This document shows, in pieces, positions 7,783 to 16,523 of a stretch of 64,000 bases of DNA. Source of the stretch: an uncultured Clostridia bacterium (lineage in GTDB: Bacteria; Bacillota; Clostridia; Oscillospirales; Acutalibacteraceae). Position 1 is the stretch's first letter. Each line of letters opens with the position of its first letter. The stretch lies in contig CAMMVF010000003.1 in NCBI GenBank assembly GCA_946500295.1, forward strand, positions 1 through 64,000. The letters are read 5' to 3'. The notes beneath the pieces were generated by a model that saw only the letters and a program-made list of their open reading frames with translations, did no database searches and was not told the origin of the DNA. A program made the position numbers and the translations under genes.

Positions 7783-9516
7783 TTATATAAGTTTGTTACC
7801 GCATTTAGAACAGAATTTAGCGTCCGGAATTACTTTTGTTCCACAGGCTGGGCAGAAATTTGGCTTTTTCTCCGGCTCCCTGTCATTGCCGCCCGAAGGC
7901 TGCGCATTATTTTCTGCCGGCTGATTTGCATTTTGCCCTTCCTTGTCAACTTGACTCTGTTCACTCATCTGTTTTTGTTTTTCATACGCCTCTAAATACT
8001 TCATGTTCCTGTACTGGGCGCCATATGAAGCAAGGAAGTAATCAGGGAATGATATCATGCTTAATTTTGAAGGATCGTCACTTTTCTTTATTATTTTCTT
8101 TCCGCTCAATACATCTGCAATAAAATCAGCAGAAGCCTGCTCCTTTTCATCCGTCATAGAGGCGCGGATCCCGGCCGCTTTTTTGAGAATCATATTTGCA
8201 AGGGACTCCGCGTCCGCATCCTTTGTATTAATATAGAGATCCACCAGCCATACGGTATTTTGGTGATCCTCGTATGTTATTCTCAACGTTTCGTCATCCA
8301 AAAACTTAACCTTATGATCATAGCCTATGGATGAAATCCATTCGTAACGAATCTGCCCCGCATGCGCCTTTTCCTGTCTGAGTACGGCTCTTACTCCGCG
8401 TTCTGCATATGTAAGGACGCTTGCTATCATCATTGTGGAAAGATCTCCTATACCGATCCATCCGGCGCTTCTATCCTTGTTATACTTAGGATTGATCACA
8501 GCGATCCTATCGTCTGTAACATAAAGGACATAATCGCTGCAGGCTGTATCTGATATTGCTTTTGCAAATTGCTTTTCCCCTTTTTTACGCATTGAAACGT
8601 AGAGACCGGTCATTCTGATGCGCAACACTTCACCATCTTCCGGTTCTAAGCAAAGGGTCTTATCCTCGTTGATGTTTGCGAAAATATATGGGTGAGACGG
8701 TTCCGCGCTGTTTGCCAAAAATAAAAACGGATACTCATCCACTGTCGGGAACTTTCTTCTAAATTCTGCCTTTTCGCGGGCTTTTTTCGCTTCTTCCTCC
8801 TCCAGCGATATCTGTCCGGCTGCAGCTCTCCGTTCATTCTCCGCAAGGCGTTCCTGCATTTTCTTCGCCTCTGCCTCTTTATTCTTCGCTTGTGACTCAA
8901 CGATTTCGGCTCTCTTCTGTTTCAAAAGCGGATTCTCATCCGCAGCAGGCATTTCTGAGCCGCCGCGCACATCGATCCCCATAGAACGCAGAGCATCGGC
9001 AAGATAACAGTCCTTCAGATTTTGCTTGTTTGCTTCTTCCTGGGTAAGCATCGAATCGTAGCTTAATGTGTTCCAAATCTCAGGCCGCGCCATCGGCTGC
9101 TTGCATTTCCTTTTTGTGGGAATTTCTCTTAACCATGTATAAGGATCGATTTCACATAACAGCTTTTCAAACGCTGTAAAAGCGAGATTCATTTCCTTGC
9201 CAGAGGCGATTGGCTCTTTCAGCATATACACCTTCCATTGATCAAAGTAAAGTATGAATCGTACACAGCCCGATTCCTCCGCAGCAATCTTGATGGAAAA
9301 AAAAGCGGCTCCGAAAACAGAAATGGTCATTATGTTTTCTTTGAAAAATCTGTAATCTGTATGTGCTTTTTTTAATCCACCCAGCACTGTTTTATAATGA
9401 TTCAGAATTTGCGCCGCACTGTTTGCTCTTAACGTATATTCATACGCTTTCTCACAGTAAAACTTATCTCTTTCCGCTGCCGTTTGATTCTCTAAAAGCT
9501 TTCTGTTTGTATACAT
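7783..9516 (-). CDS. Large cytosolic protein with PH-like domain and C-terminal zinc ribbon
   Basis: The protein has 577 residues and no membrane segment or signal. An N-terminal helical region (1-190) is followed by a charged coiled coil (about 195-255, rich in Lys, Glu, Ala, Arg). A mixed beta region follows (about 265-450; SDYVLYVTDDRIAVINPKY, then IGIGDLSTMMIASVLTYAER) that resembles lipid- or peptide-binding PH-like folds in bacterial zinc-ribbon proteins. The end is a Gln/Asn/Pro linker and a double CxxC ribbon (CPACG...CSKCG). The fold call is an inference from pattern. It heads a run of genes that all carry the same type of ribbon, suggesting a common partner or a shared assembly role. 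Confidence 0.7.
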   Translation of the reverse strand: MYTNRKLLENQTAAERDKFYCEKAYEYTLRANSAAQILNHYKTVLGGLKKAHTDYRFFKENIMTISVFGAAFFSIKIAAEESGCVRFILYFDQWKVYMLKEPIASGKEMNLAFTAFEKLLCEIDPYTWLREIPTKRKCKQPMARPEIWNTLSYDSMLTQEEANKQNLKDCYLADALRSMGIDVRGGSEMPAADENPLLKQKRAEIVESQAKNKEAEAKKMQERLAENERRAAAGQISLEEEEAKKAREKAEFRRKFPTVDEYPFLFLANSAEPSHPYIFANINEDKTLCLEPEDGEVLRIRMTGLYVSMRKKGEKQFAKAISDTACSDYVLYVTDDRIAVINPKYNKDRSAGWIGIGDLSTMMIASVLTYAERGVRAVLRQEKAHAGQIRYEWISSIGYDHKVKFLDDETLRITYEDHQNTVWLVDLYINTKDADAESLANMILKKAAGIRASMTDEKEQASADFIADVLSGKKIIKKSDDPSKLSMISFPDYFLASYGAQYRNMKYLEAYEKQKQMSEQSQVDKEGQNANQPAENNAQPSGGNDREPEKKPNFCPACGTKVIPDAKFCSKCGNKLI

Positions 9517-9537
9517 GTTATCTCCACCCTGCCTTTG

Positions 9538-9846
9538 TTATTTTTTGAATTCGGTTCCTCCGATGTTAATCACATTTCCCGACTGTGAAAAGGACTGCTC
9601 CCAGGTGTATTCCTGGCCAAACAGGGTATATGTGATGATGATTTGATTACCCTCGATCCGATATGTGCCGCTGGCATTGATACCAAAAGCAGACATGGTC
9701 ACTTGGTCTCCGTCAAAGGTAAACGATTGGGAAATAAGACCCTGAGAGCGATATGTGCCATCGAGCTTTGAGCCTCCGCAGGCAGTCAGCATTGCGACTG
9801 TAATGCCCAGCATAACAAGCAAAGATATAAATTTTTTCGTTTTCAT
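9538..9846 (-). CDS. Small lipoprotein
   Basis: The 102-residue precursor has a basic start (MKTKKF), a hydrophobic stretch and the lipobox LTAC, so the mature protein would be anchored at Cys by lipid. The mature part is a small beta-rich domain (LDGTYRSQG...FDGDQVTMSAFG...GTYRIEGNQIIITY). It resembles the C-terminal domain of the 731-residue protein at 11500 (GTYAISGDKIILS), and DUF5640-like domains have this look. I chose the ATG before KTKKF; longer in-frame extensions upstream would destroy the signal peptide. It lies between two zinc-ribbon genes on the same strand. Confidence 0.75.
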   Translation of the reverse strand: MKTKKFISLLVMLGITVAMLTACGGSKLDGTYRSQGLISQSFTFDGDQVTMSAFGINASGTYRIEGNQIIITYTLFGQEYTWEQSFSQSGNVINIGGTEFKK

Positions 9847-9863
9847 CGTGAAACACCCCATGT

Positions 9864-10373
9864 TTAATAATAAGAATAGAAAACCAACAAAGGAATTACA
9901 TACGCCAGGATCGCAAGAATTACACTCAGAGCCGTCCATACAATCACACCAATCAGTGCGCCTTTCCCTGCGGAGTGTGCCTTTAGCGGTGTTTGGTCTT
10001 TCCATACCAAATAGAGAATCAATCCGACAATTGGAAAGAAAAAGCCAAGCGCCGTCATACCACCGGAGGGGGCATCCTGCACATATCCCATCTGCGGATA
10101 TACAGGCTGCTGGAATGTAGGCTGTGCACCTTGTGCAGGTGTCGTGCGCTGCCTGCCGCAGACACTGCAAAATTCTTCACTCGCCGATAGTTCTTTGCCA
10201 CAACCGGCACAGAACACCTTTTGTGCGGAATATACTACAGGAATTTGCCCATACTGGTTCTTTTGATTTTTTTCAGTTGAACGAACAATCCAACGTACAA
10301 GTAAGACGATCCCTGTTACAAGAAGTAATAAAACAAGAATAATAATCAAAAATATAAAAAGACGTGCGTTCAA
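9864..10373 (-). CDS. Zinc-ribbon membrane protein, three membrane segments
   Basis: The 169-residue protein has an N-terminal membrane segment (about 5-28), a zinc ribbon (about 53-74: CAGCG...CSVCG), a Gln/Pro-rich linker, and two C-terminal membrane segments (about 107-124 and 139-165). The C-terminal pair with LGFFFPIVGLILYLVWKD resembles the DUF4190-like two-helix modules often joined to zinc ribbons. The function is unknown. Together with its neighbours it forms a minus-strand cluster of proteins combining ribbon and membrane parts. Confidence 0.75.
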   Translation of the reverse strand: MNARLFIFLIIILVLLLLVTGIVLLVRWIVRSTEKNQKNQYGQIPVVYSAQKVFCAGCGKELSASEEFCSVCGRQRTTPAQGAQPTFQQPVYPQMGYVQDAPSGGMTALGFFFPIVGLILYLVWKDQTPLKAHSAGKGALIGVIVWTALSVILAILAYVIPLLVFYSYY

Positions 10374-10431
10374 AATAGATTCCTCCCAATCTCTCTTTTA
10401 TACAGCTTCTTCCAGTATCAATAACATTATT

Positions 10432-11358
10432 TTATAGGTCGATATGACCGCCGTGCTCTGTATGCCTACTTGCTTTATCTACAGGACGCTTTGTACCGCA
10501 GGCATCGCAGAAATCCTCGTCCGGCGGGAGTTCTCTGCCACAGCCAGTACAGAATACCTTTTGCTCTGCATGATCCGGTTCAGGACGAGGCGGTTCCGGA
10601 CGTCTGGCGCCACAGTTGACGCAAAATGTCTCGTCTGGTAGCAGTTCCCGGCCGCAGTTGGTGCAAAACACCTTTTGTGTGGTATCTGGAATGACGACAT
10701 TCTGATAGACCGGCTGTCCATATGGTTGCGCAACAGGCATTTGGTAGACAGGCTTTTCCTTTTTATAGGGATGCGTCAGCCACCGGCCCAGTAGGAACGC
10801 CATAGGAGTCAGGAACAGGTCAGAGAAAAAGAATAAGTCGCTGCGCTTAAAATAGATGTTTCCCGCAAAATGCGCAAAGGCGATAAAGATGCCGAGTATG
10901 CCAGGCAGGAACCACAGCCTGTGCAGCCCACGCTTGCGCTCACCGTCCTTGGCGCACGGCGTGATCGTCATGAGGGTAAGGAGCAGATAGCATAAACTTT
11001 CCAGCACATAGCAGCCGCAGATACCGATTGCCCACATCTTCGGGCCAAAGTGCAGCTCATATTCATAGGTTTCAAAAAAGCCCCGGGAGCCACTGTTGAG
11101 CAAAAAGCTTACAAGTGTAAAGACGGGTAATAGAGCCTGCATTGCCAGCGCACCCGACAGAAGTCCATTTCGTTTGCGCATAAACAGCAGAACCGTCAGC
11201 AGTACCATACTGCCGATCAGTAAAATCTGATAAATGATATGGGGTACAGAGTAGGTGCTGCCAAACTCCACCGCCATGCGGCAACCGATCATCTGATCCA
11301 GCATTCCTGCTCGTAACAACAGAGATCTTAAGTTTTCAATCAATCCAAGCGCCAGCAA
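10432..11358 (-). CDS. Multi-pass membrane protein with two C-terminal zinc ribbons; start uncertain
   Basis: At least five hydrophobic segments (AYALLIAIAAIDGLIIFL upstream of the listed start, then segments near residues 45, 70, 105 and 150-190) lead into a linker and two ribbons (CTNCG...CVNCG and CTGCG...CDACG). The listed start is a TTG. The frame is open upstream to a stop at 11488-11490 and that stretch encodes a good membrane segment, yet it has no ATG, GTG or TTG start. The N-terminus is therefore either truncated or begins at a rare codon. The tail is rich in His and acidic residues. Family not recognised; same strand and cluster as the other ribbon genes. Confidence 0.65.
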   Translation of the reverse strand: MLALGLIENLRSLLLRAGMLDQMIGCRMAVEFGSTYSVPHIIYQILLIGSMVLLTVLLFMRKRNGLLSGALAMQALLPVFTLVSFLLNSGSRGFFETYEYELHFGPKMWAIGICGCYVLESLCYLLLTLMTITPCAKDGERKRGLHRLWFLPGILGIFIAFAHFAGNIYFKRSDLFFFSDLFLTPMAFLLGRWLTHPYKKEKPVYQMPVAQPYGQPVYQNVVIPDTTQKVFCTNCGRELLPDETFCVNCGARRPEPPRPEPDHAEQKVFCTGCGRELPPDEDFCDACGTKRPVDKASRHTEHGGHIDL

Positions 11359-11499
11359 TGCTGTGAAAATCGAGGCGATCGGAAATTTCAGCTTTTTTGT
11401 TTCGTTCCTGTTTCTACCTCCAAGAAATATAATTAGACCGTCAATGGCCGCAATCGCTATCAGCAGAGCATATGCGCCGCCAAAAGCCTAGATCCTTTT

Positions 11500-13695
11500 C
11501 TAGCTCTCTTTGGAAAGGATGATCTTGTCCCCGGAGATCGCATACGTTCCGCCGCCTGTGATACCGGTTGCCGAATAGGTATAATAAAAATGTGTTTCAT
11601 CCATCGTATAGGTATAATCAAGCCAGCTTCCGTCCTCGGCTCTTAAAGTCATCGTACCGTCAGCGTTCAGTCGAATCAGGTGACGGCTGACATTTTCCGT
11701 ATTGGGCTGCGCAACTTCAAGCGTCCACTCGCCCAGCATAGAGGTGATGTCAAATTCCGATTGGCTGGTCTGCGTTGATGAATTCTCTGGAACAGCAAGC
11801 TCCAACCGTTTTAGGATATCTTCCATATCTGTCTGGAGCGATTCCTTCATCAGGTTTTTTTGTGCTCCGTAATCAGTGACACGGTCGCATACGTAGAACT
11901 GAACTGAGCTATATTCCGTAAATTCCATACCATCCGGAAGCTGATTCATATAAAAGGCGTTGTTTTCATATTGATAAACCTCTCCAAATTCCCCATTCTC
12001 GTCGAGGCCATATAAATGAACATACACGGGATTTTGATCCAGAGAATCATATACCGGAACATACAGGTTTCCGGCATTTTGATAAATGCGGCTACTAATG
12101 GCAGCTTCTTGGTTTTCCTCCTGCTGCCTTTCGCAGAAAAGCTGAACCGCTTCGCCATTTTTTACTGTCCATACATCAACAAACGGAAAAATGCTCTCTT
12201 CATTGTTATAGAGCATCACCAATTCCTCAGTGCCATCCTGATTAAAGTCCATCAGATCAATTTTGAATACACCACGTGCGCAGCATTCATACTCAACTTC
12301 ATCAAACCAGAGAGCGCCATGCTCTGCAATGGTTCGGTCAATCACAATCGCATACAGCTCGGTGGTATTGACAGTCTCCTGACCATCCGTTGAGGCGTCC
12401 TGATCGGATTCTCCAAAATAAACAATCGATCCGCCTTGTTTATCCGGGAGGAAGCAGTCATACCGATGACTGGTTGCATCACCCTGCATCCAGCATGCAT
12501 CATCAGCTCCGGCATAAATCAATCTCGGAATCCCTTCAACCTCGTCAAAAATCGTTTCCTCCAGGGTCTCTGTATTGAGGAAATGGAGGGTCATATCCTT
12601 AGAATAGTAGAGCCCGTTCTCGGAAAGGCAAAATCTGTTATATACGTCATCATCATAGGACGCAAGGGTTTCGGTTTTGCCGTCGTTGACGTTTAACCGG
12701 TAAACATTGTCTCGGTCCGTATAATATAAGTAATCGCCTTGGGTAATAAAGGAAAAATACTTCTCCACGTCATCATCGTCCTGGGATGGCACGCTACCGA
12801 TTTCCTCAGCCTCGGAATCTGCCGTTTTTCGATACAGGGTTTCTCCCATGAGATTATTCTCAATGTCAGGAATAAAGTAATAATAGTATCCGTCGTTATA
12901 CGCTACAAAGCAGGCAGGCCCCTCAAGGTCAAGAAAATCCTCCTGTTTGCACAGCTCACCGGTATTCAGATCCAACCGGTAGAAGAATTGCCTGTTTCCG
13001 AAGATGAGATAGTCTTCAAAGAAGTAACAGCCTTCCATTTGAGACAGCAAATCGCCATATGTATTGAGCTGCTCATAGCTTACAAGGGTCCCGTTTTCCT
13101 TGCCGTTTTTGCTGAGCCAATGAATTTCGTATTCTTCGTCGCCCTGCTCTGTGGCTTTTGTGATTTCGATAAAGCAGATTTTTTCGTTCCAGAGGAAAAT
13201 ACAGCCCATGGGATACTGACTCCACCCATCGCCTTTAATTTCTTCTGCTTCGTATAGAATCTCCGGCTTCCCACGCAGATCATTGCTGACCCGCTTAATG
13301 CAGGGCTCCCAGGTTTCGGTCTCGCTTAGAAAATATGTATACTGGTCATCGTAAACAACTGTGGAATATCCCAGCGGGACAGAGCCGTCGTTGCCCTTAG
13401 AGCCGCCTTTCAGGCCGAACACAAAAATCAGCCCCGCGGCAAGAATGACCGCAAGCAGCACGCCGCCAAGAGAAAGGCCGATGATAAGCCCCTTTTTCGA
13501 CTTCTTTTGAACCGGAGCCGCAGTTTGGCGATGAACCGGCTGCGCTTCCACGCTCCCAATCATCGGAGTCTGCGAATATACCGGCTCCCCAGTAGGCTTT
13601 TCCTGTAGTTCTGATTCTTTTACAACCGGTGTTCCGCACTTTGCGCAGAATCGGTCGCTATCCTTTAACTGGTTTCCGCATTTCGAACAAAACAT
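11500..13695 (-). CDS. Zinc-ribbon, single-pass membrane protein with large extracytoplasmic beta-propeller-like domain
   Basis: The 731-residue protein starts with a cytosolic double-CxxC ribbon (MFCSKCGNQL...FCAKCGTP). A linker, a basic KKSKKG stop and one membrane segment (about 68-93) follow. The outer part (about 105-400) has repeated strands with Y/W and D motifs (YYYFIPDIEN, GDYLYYTDRDNVYRLN, NDGKTETLASY) as in DUF5050-type propellers. Then comes an acidic D-rich region (DLMDFNQDGTEELVMLYN, a calcium-loop-like DxNxDG) and a C-terminal small beta domain similar to the nearby lipoprotein. This topology suits an envelope sensor with a cytosolic ribbon. The ribbon-plus-anchor portion is nearly identical to that of the next gene. 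Confidence 0.75.
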   Translation of the reverse strand: MFCSKCGNQLKDSDRFCAKCGTPVVKESELQEKPTGEPVYSQTPMIGSVEAQPVHRQTAAPVQKKSKKGLIIGLSLGGVLLAVILAAGLIFVFGLKGGSKGNDGSVPLGYSTVVYDDQYTYFLSETETWEPCIKRVSNDLRGKPEILYEAEEIKGDGWSQYPMGCIFLWNEKICFIEITKATEQGDEEYEIHWLSKNGKENGTLVSYEQLNTYGDLLSQMEGCYFFEDYLIFGNRQFFYRLDLNTGELCKQEDFLDLEGPACFVAYNDGYYYYFIPDIENNLMGETLYRKTADSEAEEIGSVPSQDDDDVEKYFSFITQGDYLYYTDRDNVYRLNVNDGKTETLASYDDDVYNRFCLSENGLYYSKDMTLHFLNTETLEETIFDEVEGIPRLIYAGADDACWMQGDATSHRYDCFLPDKQGGSIVYFGESDQDASTDGQETVNTTELYAIVIDRTIAEHGALWFDEVEYECCARGVFKIDLMDFNQDGTEELVMLYNNEESIFPFVDVWTVKNGEAVQLFCERQQEENQEAAISSRIYQNAGNLYVPVYDSLDQNPVYVHLYGLDENGEFGEVYQYENNAFYMNQLPDGMEFTEYSSVQFYVCDRVTDYGAQKNLMKESLQTDMEDILKRLELAVPENSSTQTSQSEFDITSMLGEWTLEVAQPNTENVSRHLIRLNADGTMTLRAEDGSWLDYTYTMDETHFYYTYSATGITGGGTYAISGDKIILSKES

Positions 13696-13765
13696 ATACT
13701 TTTCTCCTTTGTGATTGCCAAAATATCACTGCCTGGTGGTTTGCTCCACCATACAAAAACGTCAC

Positions 13766-14644
13766 TTAATGCCCCTGTTGTATCGCCGCTAGATCGCCAA
13801 AATGAATCTGAGTAATCTGACCATTTTCTACAGTAAAGTAAAGTCCATACCACTTAGCGAGGTCAAAATTTCCCTGCTCCCTGATACTATCGGCACGTTT
13901 CTGTTCGTATTCCGCATACGAATAGGTGTTACCGTTTTCATCCATATAAACCACAAAAGATACTCTTGAATCAGTTTCCGGATTGTATTTGTGTGCTGAA
14001 CTACCATAGCCCATTTCCGTCGAGCACATTGCGTCAGGATATTCTGCTAAAATTCTTTCATAAGAATCACCTATGGAAATTCCATTGGCGAGACCGGTAT
14101 GATCCATATTGGTCATCCAATGAACCAGCTTTGTTTCTCCTGTTTCTTTGTCTGCTCGAACTAAACAGCTAACACTTTGATCCCCCGATCGTTCCAGTGA
14201 ATAAAAGGATCCTCTTTTTTCTTCTTTGTTCGGAAACTCTTTTTCAAGAGAATCGAAATTCTCTCCGTAATAAATCTGGGTTTTCCCTGTGTCCAGGACT
14301 GGGAAAGGACTGGAGGAAGCCGAATTGAATAATCCCGAAGCAAACATAATCACCACCGTTACCAAGACCAGCAATACGCCGCCAAGAGAAAGGCCGATGA
14401 TAAGCCCCTTTTTAGATTTCTTTTGAACCGAAGCCGCCGCACCATAGCCCATTTGCCCATTAAAATTAGGCTCCTGCATCAGTGGCTCCGGCTTTGGAAC
14501 TTGGATGTTTTCCACTTCATCCGGTCTGCCTGCCGGTTGCTGCGGCACCGGCGAAGCTTCTTGTGATATCTTTACAGGTGCACCACACACACTGCAAAAT
14601 CTCGCGTCATCCGACAAAGGATTTCCGCACTTTGAACAGAACAT
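13766..14644 (-). CDS. Zinc-ribbon, single-pass membrane protein with a different extracytoplasmic domain
   Basis: The 292-residue protein starts MFCSKCGNPLSDDARFCSVC, has a Pro/Gln linker, then KKSKKGLIIGLSLGGVLL, the same membrane anchor as the 731-residue neighbour. The outer domain (about 105-290) is mixed alpha/beta, begins TGKTQIYYGENFDSLEKEFP, and includes GISIGDSYERILAEYPDA, a pattern seen in small secreted domains of unknown role. It is the first gene of the minus-strand cluster. Its start (ribosome site GAGTAGAGAT-like, weak) faces the divergent two-component operon across about 240 bases. Confidence 0.75.
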   Translation of the reverse strand: MFCSKCGNPLSDDARFCSVCGAPVKISQEASPVPQQPAGRPDEVENIQVPKPEPLMQEPNFNGQMGYGAAASVQKKSKKGLIIGLSLGGVLLVLVTVVIMFASGLFNSASSSPFPVLDTGKTQIYYGENFDSLEKEFPNKEEKRGSFYSLERSGDQSVSCLVRADKETGETKLVHWMTNMDHTGLANGISIGDSYERILAEYPDAMCSTEMGYGSSAHKYNPETDSRVSFVVYMDENGNTYSYAEYEQKRADSIREQGNFDLAKWYGLYFTVENGQITQIHFGDLAAIQQGH

Positions 14645-14726
14645 AATCTCTACTCCTCTCGCTTGCCGGAGACAAAAGCAGCCCCAGCTTATTTTCTATC
14701 CCATTTTACCTGAACCGACAAAAAAG

Positions 14727-14798
14727 CGCCCCACACAATCAGGTAGTTTCCAGAAAAAATTTGAAAAAATTCTGTACACTATCCTTTTGTGTGGGGCG
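14727..14798. promoter_or_regulatory. Perfect 12-bp inverted repeat in the divergent intergenic region
   Basis: CGCCCCACACAA at 14727-14738 is the exact reverse complement of TTGTGTGGGGCG at 14787-14798, with 48 bases between. The downstream arm ends 18 bases before the TATAAT of the plus-strand operon and so covers its -35 region. Two widely spaced arms in a divergent promoter region suggest binding by a dimeric regulator with looping. The LuxR-type regulator at 17548 is the obvious candidate by position. This is an inference. Confidence 0.6.
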
Positions 14799-14812
14799 AG
14801 TCTGGCTATTCA

Positions 14813-14821
14813 TGCTATAAT
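14813..14821 (+). promoter_or_regulatory. Extended -10 promoter of the two-component operon
   Basis: TGCTATAAT is an extended -10 element (TGnTATAAT). No good -35 hexamer stands at the right distance, where the repeat arm lies instead. A promoter with a strong extended -10 but a weak -35 is typical of activator-dependent control. The predicted transcript starts near 14828, about 55 bases before the first gene. Confidence 0.6.
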
Positions 14822-14882
14822 ATGCTTATCATGTTCTAACTGTATCCATCGGCTGGAACTATCTTTTGTAAGGGGGGATAGG

Positions 14883-16523
14883 ATGAGTGAGCGTAAAAAA
14901 TCCGTTGTCCGGCTTTTTTGGGCAGCGGCGCTGTTGTTTGCAGTCTCCACATACCGGCAGATCAGCCTGCGGTGCTTGCCAGAGGATCTCCTGCGGCCAT
15001 ATCTTGTCTGGGCTGTTTATATGCTGCTACTCTTCGGCTGGCAGCATACCATTACAACAAAAATCACCCAGAAAGCTATGCGCGGCCACCTGACTGCACA
15101 AAATATCGTCAGTATCCTATATTTAACGGTCCGCTTCGTTCAGGATGCTTTCCTCTATGTCAATATTCCATGGATGCGCTTTACCGGATACTTTATCAAT
15201 ATTGCGGCTATTTTTATCCCACTGTTCGGGCTTTACGGTGCATTCTATCTCGGCAGATCGGAGGATTACCGAATCAGCAAAAAGTGGTATCTGCTTCTGA
15301 TACCGGCTTGTTTTTTGAGTGTGATGGCACTGACCAACGATTTGCATCATTTTTTCTATTACATTATGCCGGAGGAATCCCAGCCAAATTTGTATTTCCA
15401 CCCCTACATCGGAACATATATCGTCTATATTTGGGGACTTAGTATCATCAGTTATCAGGTATATGTGATCTACCGGCGCAATGGCACGACGAAGTCAGAT
15501 TCTCTTTACCGGAAGCTGATTCCCTTTTATGAACCGATTCTACTGCTCCTGTTCAGTATTCCATATGCGGCGACGGCATACGTGGTTCGATTTGAGCTTG
15601 TGGAATATTCGGCAGGGCTGATTTTTATTCTTGTGCTTTGCTGGCAGCTCTATATCCTCACCGGACTGATTCCCGTGAACACGCAGTACGAGGAAGTGTT
15701 CCGGCGGTCTACGGTGGCAATGCAGATTCTTTCCCCAAGTGGGGAGACGATTGCAGCATCGGAAAATGCGGCGGAAATCACACCTGCTATGCTGGAAGCC
15801 CTAAAGCGGGAGCAGCAATTTTCGTCTACGGAAGATATTACCATGCATCTGCACCCTATTCCGGGCGGATGCATGATCTGGCAAACAGACCTCTCGCAGA
15901 TCAACCATTCTTTACGGGAGCTTCAGAAACTGAATGCGGAGCTGGAAGAAGAACAAGATCTGCTGGCACAGGAAATCCGCCTCCAATCGGACGAAGCAAG
16001 TGTTCAGGCGCGCAACGATATTTACGACAGCCTGTCGGCGGAGGTTGCCGGACAGCTCACCCTGCTGACAGAGCTTTTATCGAAAGAAACCATTGCGGCG
16101 GATGACTGGAACCGCATCTGTCTGATCGGCACCTACATCAAGCGGTTCTGCAATTTACGGCTTACTCATCAGGAGCAGCAGACGATTCCGTTGGGTGACT
16201 TAGCCCTCAGCTTACAGGATATGACGAAATGTATGAAGAATCTTGAAATCAGGACAAGCCTAGATTTTTGCCCCACCTCGAATTTAGATCCAGAGCTTAC
16301 GCTTCTGATCATGAAAGCCTTAGAAGCGCTTCTCGAGGAGGCGGATTTTTGCCTGACCTCAATGACAATCCAAATCAGCGACACGGCTTGCTTTGAGATT
16401 ACCGGTACAGAGCACGAATTTGTTCCTCGCTCTTTAGAGGGAGGATATCGTCTTCAGGCGGAAAAGATTCCGGAGGGTTATCGGCTTATGCTTTTGAAAG
16501 AAGGAGAGGTGGTGCAGTCATGA
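14883..16523 (+). CDS. Multi-TM receptor with degenerate histidine-kinase tail (pseudokinase)
   Basis: The 546-residue protein starts with about eight membrane segments over residues 11-262, matching the 7TM-type sensor region of histidine kinases. A PAS-like domain (about 268-340) and a coiled coil (345-378) follow, then ARNDIYDSLS. That aligns with the H-box of the next gene (HIHDELG), but Tyr381 replaces the phospho-acceptor His. In the ATPase part the N-box Asn is replaced (EALLEEAD; Glu485) and no G-boxes remain. It therefore probably senses but does not phosphorylate. I chose the ATG at MSERKK, with AAGGGGGGATAGG upstream; the frame is open further upstream but without coding character. 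The stop overlaps the next start by ATGA. Confidence 0.8.
   Translation: MSERKKSVVRLFWAAALLFAVSTYRQISLRCLPEDLLRPYLVWAVYMLLLFGWQHTITTKITQKAMRGHLTAQNIVSILYLTVRFVQDAFLYVNIPWMRFTGYFINIAAIFIPLFGLYGAFYLGRSEDYRISKKWYLLLIPACFLSVMALTNDLHHFFYYIMPEESQPNLYFHPYIGTYIVYIWGLSIISYQVYVIYRRNGTTKSDSLYRKLIPFYEPILLLLFSIPYAATAYVVRFELVEYSAGLIFILVLCWQLYILTGLIPVNTQYEEVFRRSTVAMQILSPSGETIAASENAAEITPAMLEALKREQQFSSTEDITMHLHPIPGGCMIWQTDLSQINHSLRELQKLNAELEEEQDLLAQEIRLQSDEASVQARNDIYDSLSAEVAGQLTLLTELLSKETIAADDWNRICLIGTYIKRFCNLRLTHQEQQTIPLGDLALSLQDMTKCMKNLEIRTSLDFCPTSNLDPELTLLIMKALEALLEEADFCLTSMTIQISDTACFEITGTEHEFVPRSLEGGYRLQAEKIPEGYRLMLLKEGEVVQS

Noticed and set aside
9538..10170. A 210-residue frame including the lipoprotein
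   Set aside because: The upstream part overlaps the zinc-ribbon membrane gene in another frame and would bury the signal peptide; the ATG before KTKKF is right.
12739..13257. Plus-strand frame of 172 codons
   Set aside because: Antisense to the 731-residue zinc-ribbon protein; no ribosome site.
14505..14882. A longer N-terminus for the pseudokinase gene
   Set aside because: The extension overlaps the divergent zinc-ribbon gene and its promoter region; the MSERKK start has a ribosome site and leads directly into the first membrane segment.
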